NCBI RefSeq assembly: GCF_000002075.1
Contig: NW_004797416.1
Location: 780,310 to 844,309 of the forward strand
Direction of reading: 5' to 3'
Origin: Aplysia californica
Taxonomy: Eukaryota; Mollusca; Gastropoda; Aplysiida; Aplysiidae
DNA: 64,000 nucleotides
A program made the translations under genes and the position numbers. Shown here piece after piece: positions 1 to 13,700 of the stretch. Below the pieces are notes generated by a model that worked only from the letters and a program-made list of their open reading frames with translations, had not been told where the DNA came from and ran no database searches. Position 1 is the first letter of the stretch, and each line of letters starts with the position of its first letter.

Positions 1-608
1 CTTTTCCAGGTGTAAGATTATATTTGAACGACCCCTTTAGGGGTTTTCTGGATGAATCGATCCATGTCTAGATCTAGCCTCCTGGCCTAAGACTAAGTCT
101 TTCACAAATTTTTATACTAGATCTATCTACCTTGTGCTACGGAACCAAGCAAGCTAAGTCTTGTAATCAGACGATCGTGTTTACGATTGAGTTTACTCTA
201 TAGACATCTAGATCTACAGCCTAGATTTAGCTAGATCAAGAAGAAGTAGAAGATGATTCAGTCCAAACAGGACTATTGGGGAGGTCAGGTCGGGATGGGT
301 CGGTTTGCTCGACAGACTGATGGCGCAAAGTGGCTATCGTGGCACAAATCGATCGCGCCCGACTCGTGAGTCGTTGCCTCAAAAACAAACGCGGCGTTGT
401 TTTCAGGCAACGAGTCGGTTTATCATCCCGACACAATCTCATCCCCGTAGTGCAAAAGAAGTGGCAGATCTAATTTCTGGTAAGAATTGCCCCCCTTCTC
501 GTCGTTAATTTTAGTTGAGGAAGAAAATTGCGGTTATTTTTACCGAAATTAAATTATAATTTTTCCAACTTTTGCAGAAAATTGCTTAAAATTCGCGAAT
601 TCACGAAA

Positions 609-680
609 ATGGCAAAAGTTGCGCAAAAGTTGCGTTGAGGCCAAAAGTTGCGTTGAGGCCAAAAGTTGCGTGCGCAACTT
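609..680 (+). repeat. Short tandem repeat, 18-base unit
   Basis: Three adjoining copies of a unit like caaaagttgcgttgaggc. The remainder of 1-895 shows nothing recognisable apart from AGATCTAG-like palindromes at 46-240. Confidence 0.7.
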
Positions 681-895
681 GCGGGTTGTACGCGCGAATT
701 TCTCTGAGGACAGATTATTACAACAGGCCCCCACCATCCGTCCCCCGACCACCTCCTACTTATGTACACAGCTATCACCACTGTGCTATGGGTTGTCCAG
801 TTTTCTGCTCATCATGTCATATCATCAGAGATCAATTAGAACTGACAATCGTTGGCCGTGTATGTTTGGCTATTTGTTAAACTTTTTGCCACAAC

Positions 896-1067
896 TTTTT
901 TAATAGAACTTTTACGGCGCTCGCAACAGCATAAGGCCATATGAGCGCCAGTAGATTAGAGGAGTTACAAGGGAGTAACAAACATAAAAAAGAAGAAGGG
1001 GAGATAAGGACGATAGATGTTTGATAGGAAAGAAGAAGCAAACTACACAAGAGCACCCGCCAACCAC

Positions 1068-1070
<3 letters not shown>
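896..1070 (+). repeat. SINE-like family A, full-length copy
   Basis: About 170 bases from ggcgctcgcaac to cgccaaccaccca. The reverse complement ends in TAAAA-rich tails in several other copies, so the sense direction is probably the minus strand here. Twelve whole or partial copies occur in the window. No tRNA promoter is visible. A TA repeat (1070-1108) follows. Confidence 0.75.

Positions 1071-1108
<38 letters not shown>
1070..1108 (+). repeat. (TA)n microsatellite
   Basis: Pure TA dinucleotides directly abutting a family-A repeat. Confidence 0.95.
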
Positions 1109-1113
<5 letters not shown>

Positions 1114-1713
1114 CCCCGTATATATTGTATATATATAAGGTAGGAACAACATCAAATTAAATTACATAACGCTATATAACACAAACAAATAGAAAAACAA
1201 CAAATCAGAACAATAACAAGAAAAAAAATTAACACACCAACAAAGTAAAACACAACAAAGAGGAAAAAATAAAAGAGAAACAAAAATATAAATAGTATGT
1301 AATGTACTTATATTCTTCACATAAAAATAATAAATCAACGTGGTGTCAACAAGTGAGAAAGAGACAAAGCGAAGCGGAAGTGAAAATAAACTTTCTTTCT
1401 CAAAGTAAAGAATTTCGGTTTCTTTCTTTTTTTCCTCTCGATTTTTTTATTCCCCGGTGGTGGGTTTTTGTTGTTTTGTTGTTACTGGGTTTTTTTGTTT
1501 GGGGTCCCCCCCCCCCCCCCCAAAAAAAAATGCAAACATCGCGGCCGCGATTCGCGGATCAAGAATGCCAAAAATCGCGGCCGCAACAAACGCAGATGCT
1601 AGATTATCGATTATTTTGAAGACCTTTGTGAATTAGATGCTGGTAATGACGAGGACAAACCTCAGTAAGATATGGACTGTGATTCTGATGATCGTATGAA
1701 TGTTGGTGATATA

Positions 1714-2528
<815 letters not shown>

Positions 2529-2539
2529 TTTGCTCAGGC

Positions 2540-3600
2540 AGAGGGGCATGGTAGCCTCAGGTCAGGGCTCAAAGTGTAAATAAATAGTAGGGCCCCCTGC
2601 CTTCAGTCAGCCACACTCCGATTTTGAAGGTACTTTAATATGGTTTTATACCAACTACAGTATTTTCAGTTTTGGTAGGAATTAATTTTGAATATTTGCT
2701 TGCGTTGCAGTCAATGCCTACTCTTCATTAATTTTAGGATCACCAAGGGACCTTAATGTGCATGCGGGACCTCCGAGATTTTTTGCCCTTATCTAAGAAG
2801 ACTAAGGGTCCAACCTTACCTTCCCTAAGATCAGGGGTGTGGTTAAAAGATAGTAGAGAGAAAGAGCCAGGTTTAGCAGTAGATTGAGTCTTGAATAAAG
2901 GAGAGAGGAGCCCACCAGAGGCCAGGGATGGAAGGGGAGGGGGGAGAAAATGGAGATTATGACGACAATGACAATGACAATCTTTATTCATCTCGCAGGG
3001 AGAAATTTGTCTTGGTCGTTAACAATGGCAGTAGACGTTACAAAAGTTAGACTTAAAGGTGCACTCACGCAAACGCACAACAAGACAGGACATTATGCCA
3101 AGTAAATACATGTCTCACGGGCTGGGACAACCCGCTCCGTAACACATTCATTCTCTCTCTCTTTCATTTGTAGCACTGTGTGTTCAGTAACCTCACTGCA
3201 GTTGGTACGAATGAATTTCTATATCTGTCTGTTCTTGCTTTTTTGGAAATGTATCGTTTACTGCGGGTCGATAGTTGAAATTCCGATGTCAGTGGGTGGC
3301 TATGGTCACTAAGCATTATTTCCGAATTATTTCATATTTCATTATGGTGAAAGGAGAAATTTTTTTTTCATCACTGCCAACTGTCAGGTTTTGAACTCAA
3401 GACATACTTTGTATTCAGACACCAACAGTAACTAGGTGACACCACAAGAACAATCCAATCATTATCTAGGACAGTGAATGAGAAAACGGACAAACATGAA
3501 ATCCCCATTACTTACATTTCCAGAAAAAAAGTTAATTCACACTCTAAGGTCTGTTTAGTTTTCAAACATTTAATCCAAAAAACAAACTGACAAAGGCATA
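2540..3600. other. Intergenic sequence beyond the PAAF1 3' end
   Basis: No supported gene. 2955-3140 begins with repeated tgacaa units and gacaatctttattcatctcg, resembling the reversed 3' tail of a LINE (low confidence). 3380-3440 contains a weak tRNA B-box-like stretch on the minus strand. Confidence 0.35.
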
Positions 3601-3602
3601 TA

Positions 3603-3608
3603 TTTATT
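3603..3608 (-). terminator. Candidate PAAF1 poly(A) signal
   Basis: AATAAA on the minus strand, 171 bases after the PAAF1 stop codon. It is the first canonical signal downstream and would give a short 3' UTR. Cleavage itself is not visible in the sequence. Confidence 0.55.
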
Positions 3609-3778
3609 GTAGCAGGGGAGACTATGAATGGTACAAAAGATAGCTGAAGTATGATGAGCTTTAACTAACTGATACCGATATTGTGCAGCTGTCAACATTA
3701 ATGTCACAAGAAAATAGCATCAATTTTCAAAGACAGCACTGAAAATCATAAAACCAATCAAATGCATCCTCAGTAAGT

Positions 3779-3939
3779 TTACAGATAGGTCAGACTATAT
3801 CTGCGGATTGCCCCGTCCCGACATGCTGTGTAGATACTGGTGCCATCGCTGCACACTTTGTACAAAGGGTCACAATCTGAACCAGTAAGTTCTGTGCTTG
3901 TGGCCCAATCATCACTGACATGGAAACAAGAACCGTCAC
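3779..3939 (-). CDS. PAAF1: PAAF1 coding exon 11 (stop codon)
   Basis: 161 bases coding DGSCFHVSDDW through RRYSLTYL and a TAA stop at 3781-3779. ACRDGAIRRYSL matches human CCRDGLVRRYQL. Acceptor tgttcag. Confidence 0.95.
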
Positions 3940-6900
3940 CTGAACACATGGACAAGAAACCAGCTTTAAAGATAAAATTCCCATTATAACAATAACAGTT
4001 GTGACAATTTTTATAGCACCTGATCCCTAAAAACCTGTAAGTTTAAGTGCTATACATTGCAGAAATATCACTCAACTGGCAAATCAAAGGACGGAAAATG
4101 CACATTGTGAGCATGGGTAAAAGTTGGTCACAACCATTTTGCCTAAAAACTTTAAAACTCATAGCATCTCAAGGGGCGTTGCCTGAAAAGGTAATTGAAT
4201 CACCCCTGTACTGTCGATTTACGCTCGAACTCGAGCAGCGAAGATAAAAAGTCGTACAATTTAAATTACATCCATCATGTTTTGAGTGACTCAATTTCCA
4301 CAAGGAAATTACAATATCATGAATTTATAACATTCCTTTTCAGTGTCTGGCGTATCTGGTTAGGTTTTGCAAAACTGCTAACATCTGTGTGGGATCAGCC
4401 ATCTAATCAAAGTATCATACCTCTATTTTACCCCCATTCAGCCCAGTGATCAAGTGTATGATGAAGATACTGGAATTTAAAACACAGAAAAGACATTTTT
4501 TATACTTTATACTTACCAGTAGAGACAAAAAATCCTCCTTTGTGGGCCAGAAGGGACAGCACTGGACCCCGCGACTCCTTCCAGCTGGTTAGTGGGGTGC
4601 TGCAAGGAAACAAAGTGGGGGGGGGGGGGGGGGGGGGGGGGGAAGAGGATCAACAACAGATCTTTGCTATCAGTATCAAATTCAGTATGTATTAGATGTG
4701 AAGCATTTTAAAGTGACCATCTTCTTCAAGACAACCTGCATTGTCATTCTTGATGAAAAAGTAATTACAATATCCTTAAGTCTGACATGATAAAAGCAAA
4801 ATATACGTATAGCTTGAGTGGGAGATTAGATGGATTAAAGAAGACGCCAAAATCAACCAAAATTCTCAATTTATCTCTCGTGAAAATTGAAGAGTTCAAA
4901 ATTACGACAGTCAAAACAATGCTACAACTATTATTATATCATAACAACACTTTATAAAAGCAAAAGAAACTAGACTGGAAAGGGGGATAAAACATGTACA
5001 GATCCCATTTTTATGGTATCCTTTTGTTCAGGATGAACTTGGCACATATCTCACAATAGCCACAAACATAATATATGTTTCAATAATTTACTGATATGAA
5101 TGATGGTTAGGGGCTATGTGCTTACAGTCACACACCTAGAAAAGATCATAAGCAGTAAAAATCAAATATACCATTTCTAAGATGGTTTGAAAACTAAGAC
5201 ACTAAGAGTGGCTTGAGTTGAAAATAAGCCTCCATAACACAGCAGCGGTCAACCTGGTACAATGACAGAAACAGAATGACTTTTGACACTGATGGTCACA
5301 TCATCTACTTAATCGTGCCAACCACTCCTTGATCAAAAATCGAAGTTTTCCTTAAAATCCTCCCAAAAAATATAAGTTTGAGAGAAAAAAACTTGAGATT
5401 CCAGATCCCCAATTAGATTAACATTGCGACAGAGGAAAATGCGTGTGATTCACAAATACAGCCAAGTAAAAATGTGTGTTTTCCCGTCAATCACAATTAG
5501 TCATGCAAATATTGCAAATTAACATAAATAATAATAAATCAGTCTAAAATGTTCATGTCATTTACAATAAGTTGCTTCCACCCTGACAGAAATGGCATCT
5601 TTAAAAAAATTCAGATTTAATCGAAATCCGATCTGTGTTCTTAACTTTGACAGGAAAAAAAATAATGAGAGAGCTCCGATTTAATGGGAATTATGTCTCA
5701 TGCAGAGACAAAAACAGAATGACCTCTGAATTCTGACCCAGTGATGGTCTCATCTAATGCAGGGACAAAAGCAGGATGTCGAGCACAAGAAACAGATAGA
5801 GAGGAAAAAATGGTCACGCTACAGGTATAAGAAGAAGTGTTTCACTAACTAAAAAGCATGTTAAAAGGGGAGGTCACGTTTAAAGTTTGACTAGCACTCT
5901 TCATGACACTGAACTGAAAACCAACCCCACTGAAACAAGCGACCTAATCGCATGCTTTTTTACTTTGCTTATTAGCATCATGAGCACAACCTATCAGAAG
6001 AGTGAAAGATGAACATTAATAAGGAAAGGTAAAAACGTTTTACTATGACCCTGAAAAAGATAAAACGAAAAAAAAAAGTTGACAAGGTTATGTTTCCAAT
6101 CGTAAGTTATAATTATAAGGCATCTATTCTGATCAGTGAATTCTCCTGAACTACACACATAACATTGTACCTGGTATTTCTGAGGTCAAGAACATAGACG
6201 CGTCCTTCTTGTGTCCCGCACACAGCAAACACTTCAGAGACAAACGTGCACGCATTTACAGCAGAGTCGCAGTTTAGGCAAAATATCTGAGGATGGATGC
6301 GTAAAAGACAGGCAGTCAAGGTATTGTCATGATTACACTCAAGAAGTCTGTTACAGCCCAATACCGCTTTAACAGATAGCTGAAGTAACTTTATAAATAA
6401 ATATTAGACCGGCTTTTAAACAATTATTAAGGTGGATTATTTAATTTCATCCATAGCCCAAGCCGTCGGGTTAGTTAATCCCTTTTATTTTTATCTCCAG
6501 CTAATCACTCAAAATAGTATTTCAGCAATATGCTCGCTTGAATTGGTCTTCAGTTAGGTAGATCTTTTTTTTGGGTCCCAGCACCTCTTCTTCTTTACAA
6601 GTCCCCACAGTTAAGTTGGAACTTATGATGAGCAGATTTTTTCCACTCCTTCGATGGCATCAACTTATTCGTAGTTTGCTGTTTGATAAAATGTTGTCAA
6701 AGTCGAGTCTCTCCTTGATTTTTTCCATTCCAGAGGGGTATCCATGGTTGAGCCAGACCAGAGAGACATAAATGTGTCAGACTAATGTGGCATTGAGGAG
6801 GCCAGCTACCTGATAAAACGCAGGGTAACAGATAACTATCGTAACTCTGGGTTTTTTTAATTTATAAGGAGCAAAAAATTGACTTTTCACCACTATAACC

Positions 6901-9900
6901 ATAAACAGTACCTGGAATTTCAATTTAAAGAGTATTTTCACAAAATAAATTGCATGACTCTAAGGTTTTTACAGAGCACGCACACCTTCCCAGTGCCTTG
7001 GAATATATATGTCAAAAAATCATTTTTGCCCAAACCCCAAGGAACAATATTTGAGCTGCTACCCTGTGAAAAGTTTTTAAAAAAAATTGACATGTCAACT
7101 CAATATCACCGAATGCCAGGTTCTAAACTCACTCACCGTAAGAGAAGGGACATAATTCCTTATGAATTAGCTATTTTTTCTTTTATGTAAACAAACTGTT
7201 TCTTGATCTATTACAAATCCTATTTTATTAGGTGGGGACTATTGAATCTAGATTCAAGCTCAAATTAAAGAAACTTCAAGAAATCAAGGAAAAAAGTTTC
7301 AGATTCAAACAACCTTTCTCTAGTTTCCCGTATCCAAATTTTCCTTCATAAAAAGCAACAAGAAAATTCTGGTTGTGACTAATCCAAAGTGAGAAACTAT
7401 TGAGTGAAAAAAGTATATGTTTTGCATGAGACACACTGTACCATTTTCATAATAAATATATATATATATTTTATATTTATATATAATATAATTGATTATA
7501 TATATCAACGGTTGACACTGAAAAGGTTAAATTCATATGTGGGGGAACTCTGTGCCATAACTTTCCAAAGAGGAAATTTACTCATTAATCTGATCCGTAC
7601 GCCTTGCGTAGCAGTCTATCAAAATTATTTTTTGAGAAATGCTGACAGTTTCAAAGAGATCTTCGTACTAGAAGTAGTCTAAAATGTGAAGAATACAACC
7701 ACGGGGGTACAAAAGGACCCCAGGGAGTACAGATAGGGTTAAACAAAAGGTAAAGGTCTCTCTGACAAGTATAATTACAGACAAAAAACCATCAGAACTT
7801 GACAAAATGAACAGTTTTGTAAACATTTTTGTAAGAGTTTTATAGAACTTGCAACACAATTAGGTCACATAAGTGCCAAATATTAGAGGTATTACAAGAG
7901 AGTAACAAACACGAAAAAGGAGAGATAATTGTGTCCTTGCCGGTCAATATTAGTCATATGAAGGAAATTTCAAAACTGAGTTAACATTATTTTTTTAAAA
8001 ACTATCACCTTTTCCCTAAAATTTTAAAAAAGAAAGAAGTAATTATGACAATATTTGACGAAAGTACAGAACTTTTAATTGTACGAGGTGAAGAAACACG
8101 AAAAGGAGAAAATGGCCTCTGAAGTTGAGTAACATGTTTCCATAGCAAGAGAGAGACTTGAAATTTTACCAGTTATCTTGGCTATGCCACTAAAAGGTAA
8201 CACACAGAAGTAGAAAACTATTCATAAACAGAAAAAAAACTTATAGACAAAACAACATTTTCACGAGAATGGACTTCCAAGTCAAATCAACAAAATGTTA
8301 GCATTATACTAGGTACTAGATACTAAATTTTCAAAGTAGCTGTATGTCAAATTCATCAATCTCATATGGAAGGCCTGTGACTCCTGAGACTTTTGGTACC
8401 ATACTTTTACCTCTCAGTCAATTTTAAGAGAATGGCAGCTATTTCAATTTAACATGATAATCAAAATATTGCTTAAGTCGTTAACTGGCTGCAACCCCAT
8501 GTTTGACAGATAATAAAAGAGTACCAAGTGCACCAAACATCTTTACATTACCAGAATACAATCTCTATAACCAAGAAATGAAGCCTAATTTTTTCAAGAC
8601 AGTGAGATCCTTACAAATCAGTACTTTATTGCCTCAAACACAATGATCTGTCGTTATTTCAATAAAAACACTGAGCATTGTCCCGGCTGGCGCCACACCA
8701 GCCCTCGCGGTGAGCGAGTCGGCTCAATACTGGAGTATACTGAGTGTTCCCGATAGTTTCGCGGAAGGATTCATGCTAAATAATTCCAAGCCGATGACTT
8801 GAATAGAAAAAGAACTGTTCTTTTTATTTTGTACCTTTTTTAGCCGGTATTTAATAATAATAATAATAAATGACATTTATATAGCGCTCAACCCCGAATA
8901 AAGTACACAGGCTCTGAGCGCTTTACAATACAGTACAACATACAACAGTAACATGAAACGTGTTCTGACTAAAGAAAATTATTCCAAATATTCATCTTAT
9001 TAATTTAAAAACAGAAACGACTTCAGCTGACATTTGAATGAATCAAAAGATTTGATTTCTCTCAACGTACTTGGTAAAGCATTCCAGATCTTAGGGCCTT
9101 GGTATTCAAATGCCCTTTCACCCATTGTTTTAAGTTTCATAGATGGTAAAATAAATTGTTTTGTCAGCTGATGATCTTAAACTGTGAGTTGGAATGTACA
9201 GTCTTAACAGATTTGATAAATATGATGGTGCATTATCATTCAAACATTTGTGACATATGGTGGCCAACTTGTACACAATCCTTTTCTCAACAGGAAGCCA
9301 ATGCAAAGTTCGTAAAAGAGGTTTAGCAGAGTCTCGCTTTCTTTTCCGTAAAACTAAACGTGCTGCATTGTTTTGGACAGTTTGAAGTCTTTTAACTTTC
9401 TCCAGTGATATTCCTGATAACAAGGAGTTACAATAATCGAGTTTTGATAAAATTAAGCTAGTTACTAGTAAAGCAGTATACTTGGTATTGATCAGATGAC
9501 GTATTTTACTAATTTTTCTTATTTCTAAATACATGCAGCTGATCAGATGATTTACCTCAGCCGACATTGACAAACTAGAATCAAAATAGATGCCAAGATT
9601 CTTAACTTTTCTTGAAAATAAAATTTTTGCATCACCAATTTTAATGTGATCATGGTCAACCTCTTTAACAGACTTTGCACTGCCTGCCAGAATGACTTCT
9701 GTTTTATTATCATTTAACATCAATTCATTTTTGTTCATCCAGTTTTTCACTAAGGCAATACAATTTTCAGCACGATGGACAAGTTCATCTAAGCTGGTAA
9801 ACAATGTTGAACCATAAATTTGGGTATCATCAGCATAGAAATGGTATTTTAAGTCATATTCAACTATTTACTTGACAAGTGGTTGAGTATAAATGGTGAA

Positions 9901-10670
9901 CAAAACTGGACCAAGGACTGAGCCCTGGGGGACCCCATACTTAAGAGCATGATCTGATGACTTAAGCCCTTTAATAAAAACAGATTGGTAACGATTTAAC
10001 AGGTAAGAAGAAAACCAGCTAAGGGCAGTCCCAGATAATCCAAAAGACACTTCCAATCGCTTCAATAAAATGTGATGGTCAATTGTATCAAAAGCTGCTG
10101 ATAAATCTAAAAGGCTCAGCAAAACAACTTTTCCTGAATCACAATCAGTAAGCACGTCATTCATGACTTTAAGAAGTGCTGTTTCTGTGCTGTGGTTAGC
10201 TCGATAATGTATTTTACATATTTCGTGTTAAAAAGGGTCTTTGAAAACTAAGAGGCTTTTTAAAAACTTTTCTATCCAAACGCCAAAGTCCAAAAATATA
10301 TCACAGGAAACCATGCTCAAAGCTGTATAGTTCTCCGCCAATGAAAAGACTGTATTTAACCGTCAATCTTTCTGCAAAGCATTCGAATGCATGGGTGTCA
10401 ATTTTGAACCGGCCGACCTCACATTCCGACAACGAGGGGCTTCCCTTTCCACTGCAATTCTCTAGCTCCAAATAATCCGACATACAAACAACTTACACTA
10501 TTATAATGAAGAAAATCTGAACTTTTTGAAAGAGTACAGCATTTGGTGTCTTATAGCAAAAGAGCAAAGAAAGAGCGATCTGAGTTATCCCCATTTCACC
10601 AAAATCACGCGCTCGGCAGGCTGCGAGTTGGCTTACGGTTTGCAATAGCACCATAAACACACCAGAACAA

Positions 10671-10702
<32 letters not shown>

Positions 10703-13700
10703 CAAGACACACACACACGCACATAGACCGCCTCGGTGGCCTCTTGGTAAGGAGCCTGCTTTGAGAGATCTAGAAGAAGGTTAATTAATCTTTTAAAGGC
10801 ACTAAAACACAATAAAAATGAACTTTTTAAGTCAATCCAAGAGTAAATTATACCGTTCTTACCCTATTTAATCTATCAGAGTGCTCAGTCGAGCACAGTG
10901 ACCACAAGTTGTTTACATTTTAGATCATACAAGCTCGAAAAGGGGTCAAAATCTTTTTAAAAAGTTGCAAAAGAAGAACGTTGAAGCAAAGATTCCCTAC
11001 TACCATCTTTGGTCGAAGCAAAGGTAGCCTAGTGGTTTTATAATCTCACAGCTACACACCAGCTACGTCCAAATTCCTTTATCTCATCACCCGAGCTCAC
11101 AACAAACCACACACACCTCCAAAATAAATCAAAATAAGATATTTATAATCGATTATAGTTGTTTATTTTGATCTTAAAGGAAGCAGAATATATCAAACTT
11201 TCATAAGATTAAAAAAAAAAAAATTCATGGAAAGTCACTATTTTGCTTTTCGAGCCTCATACCTGATAAAAGCACACTGCGTCTTACGACTGATATTGAG
11301 CAGGGGAGTCAGACATAAGAACGATAGACTTTTTATAGGAAAGAAGGAGCTAACCACACCACAACTAGGTAGCGTAAACACGGCCTCGCGGGCACTCGCG
11401 GCCTTCCGAGCGCATGGTATCCGTGAAATCGGGGTAATTCAGATCGCTGTTTCTATGCTCTTTCATTATAAAACACCAAATGCCGTACATCCTGTAAAAG
11501 TTGAGCTTTTCCTTGTTACAATGGTGTAAATTGTTTATATGTCCGATTATAAGGAGCTGGAGAATCGCCGAGGAAAGCGAAGCCCCTTGCGGTCAGAACG
11601 CAAGGTCGGCCGGTTAAAAAATTGGCACGCGTGCATTCAAATGCTTTACAGAAAGATAGAGGCTTAAATACCGTCTTTTCATTAGCAGAGAACTGAAGAG
11701 CTTTGGACGGGCTTTACTGTGGTATATATTTGGCCTATGGTGTTTAACTAGAAAACTTTTTAAATGTCGTCAAAGTTTTCAAAGATAATTTTTTACACGA
11801 AATATGTAGGCTCAAAAAAGGTATCAATAGAAAGATCAGTTCATTTTCTATTAGAATAAAGTAATCGGCTTGGAACTGTTTTTCATCACTCCTTCCGCGA
11901 AACTCGGAAAGCATGTGACCCCCCACGCGGGGAGCGCTCAGTACACTACAGTATAGAGACGACTCGCTCGCCGCGGGGGGGCTGGTGGGGTACCGGCCGG
12001 GTCAACGCTCGCTCGGTGTTTTTGTCACAATAACAACAGATCATCGTGTTTGCGGTGATAAAATACTGATTTGTAGTGGTCTTACAGTCTTGAAAAACAT
12101 TAGGCTCCTTACCTATGTTATAGTTATTGTACTCAGTTAATGTGGAGATGTTTGGTGCCCTTGGTACTCTTTTATTATCTGTCAAACATGGGGTTGCAGC
12201 CAGAGAGCAACTTTAACAAATTTGACCAAATTTTGAACAGCTACCATTTTCTGAAAAATCAACTGACAGGTTAAAAAATGGTACCAAAATTCTCAGGAGA
12301 TATAGGCCTTTCATATGGAACAGATAAATTTGGCATATAGCTACTCTGAAAATTTAGTTTCAGGTACCTACAAGAACACCTGCTAACCACCCACCTGAAA
12401 CTTTCATACGCCTTTTCTTTTATGCAATGTCTAAAGACTCTTTCCATCATAATTTAATTGAAGGATTTTAAAATCTCAGCCCAAACCAAAATAAAATGAG
12501 AGGTGGGGATTAAAAAAAATTTCCCTAAAAACAATGGACCCATCTCTATCATGGGAAACAACACGAAAACTCGGAGGCTATGGAAGCTACAGGACTACAT
12601 GTATGACACAACCTCCGTGGTCAGTCCTCCCAACAGCTCACCTGTTCCCGGGACTGCAAGCCGAAGCCCTGCACAGATCTGTTCTCACATCCCAGGAGTA
12701 GCATCTTCCCATCTGTGGAGACCTCTCGATCACCTGAGAAAGACCACGACACAGAGATGGTTGTGGAGACTGGACACTCATGGCCACCACTTGGTTTACT
12801 TGAATTACTACATTTTGCTTATGTCCCCAGACTAGATGCTTTAATGTTGAGTTTTTAGTGTCTCCAGAGATTAAATTATCAACTGTGCTCTATGCCCCTG
12901 GATAAAAAAAATTAGCTGTGATCATGTCCCCAAACTATATGATTTGATATTGTCTCTATCTCCAGGTGACAAGACTTAATGTTATCTCTATCTCCAAATA
13001 ACATGGCTTGATACATTAAAACATTGGTTGTTTTTTTAAAAAATGGCCTTCTTCCAGAATGCTGCCTCGAGAATGAGTTGTGGAAAAGAGATCTTTTCCT
13101 TCGTAAAATAAGGCATAGAGTTAGTCATCTTACTCAGGGCATTGTTTGCTGGTCCAAGATCAATGGAGTTTTCTGGAGAGCCAAGAGAGCAGCAGTTGAC
13201 ATCCCCTCTGAGTTCCTCAAACGTCGTCAGGCACTGTTGCTGCCCAACATCCCACAACTTGGCAGTTCCATCTCGACTTGTTGTTATCACATTTCGACCT
13301 CGATCTACAATTGCTGTGTCTAGAATTGCTGCCACGTAATAAAATATGAAGGTGATTAGAAGATAATGAAGTGGGAGATTAGTTAGAGACAAAGCATCAG
13401 CACTAGTGTGTACACTGTAACACCACAGCCCCTGAATTAATACTGACTAAAACCTACAAATCACTTGCAGTATGAACTAAGAAAATATACTTATATATTT
13501 GCATCAATGTAAATGAAGTTCTCCAAGTTGTTGATACATTTTCCCCCTATTCTTACTGTGTGATCTGTGGATGGTTCCAGTACGTGTTGAAAAATAAAAA
13601 TTTAATAGACACTTATTTATTATAATATTAAAAAGACAAACTTTTTTCTTTTGAACCTAGAGCTTGGAGATCTAGGAGGGAAAAAACCCCATTGAAACAG

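Noticed and set aside
1531-1585. Two NotI-type sites, suspected cloning vector
   Set aside because: The surrounding sequence is ordinary AT-rich genomic DNA with no vector sequence.
5262-5760. Two similar stretches with acagaatgac and gatggtc
   Set aside because: Similarity is short and gapped; not enough to call a repeat family.
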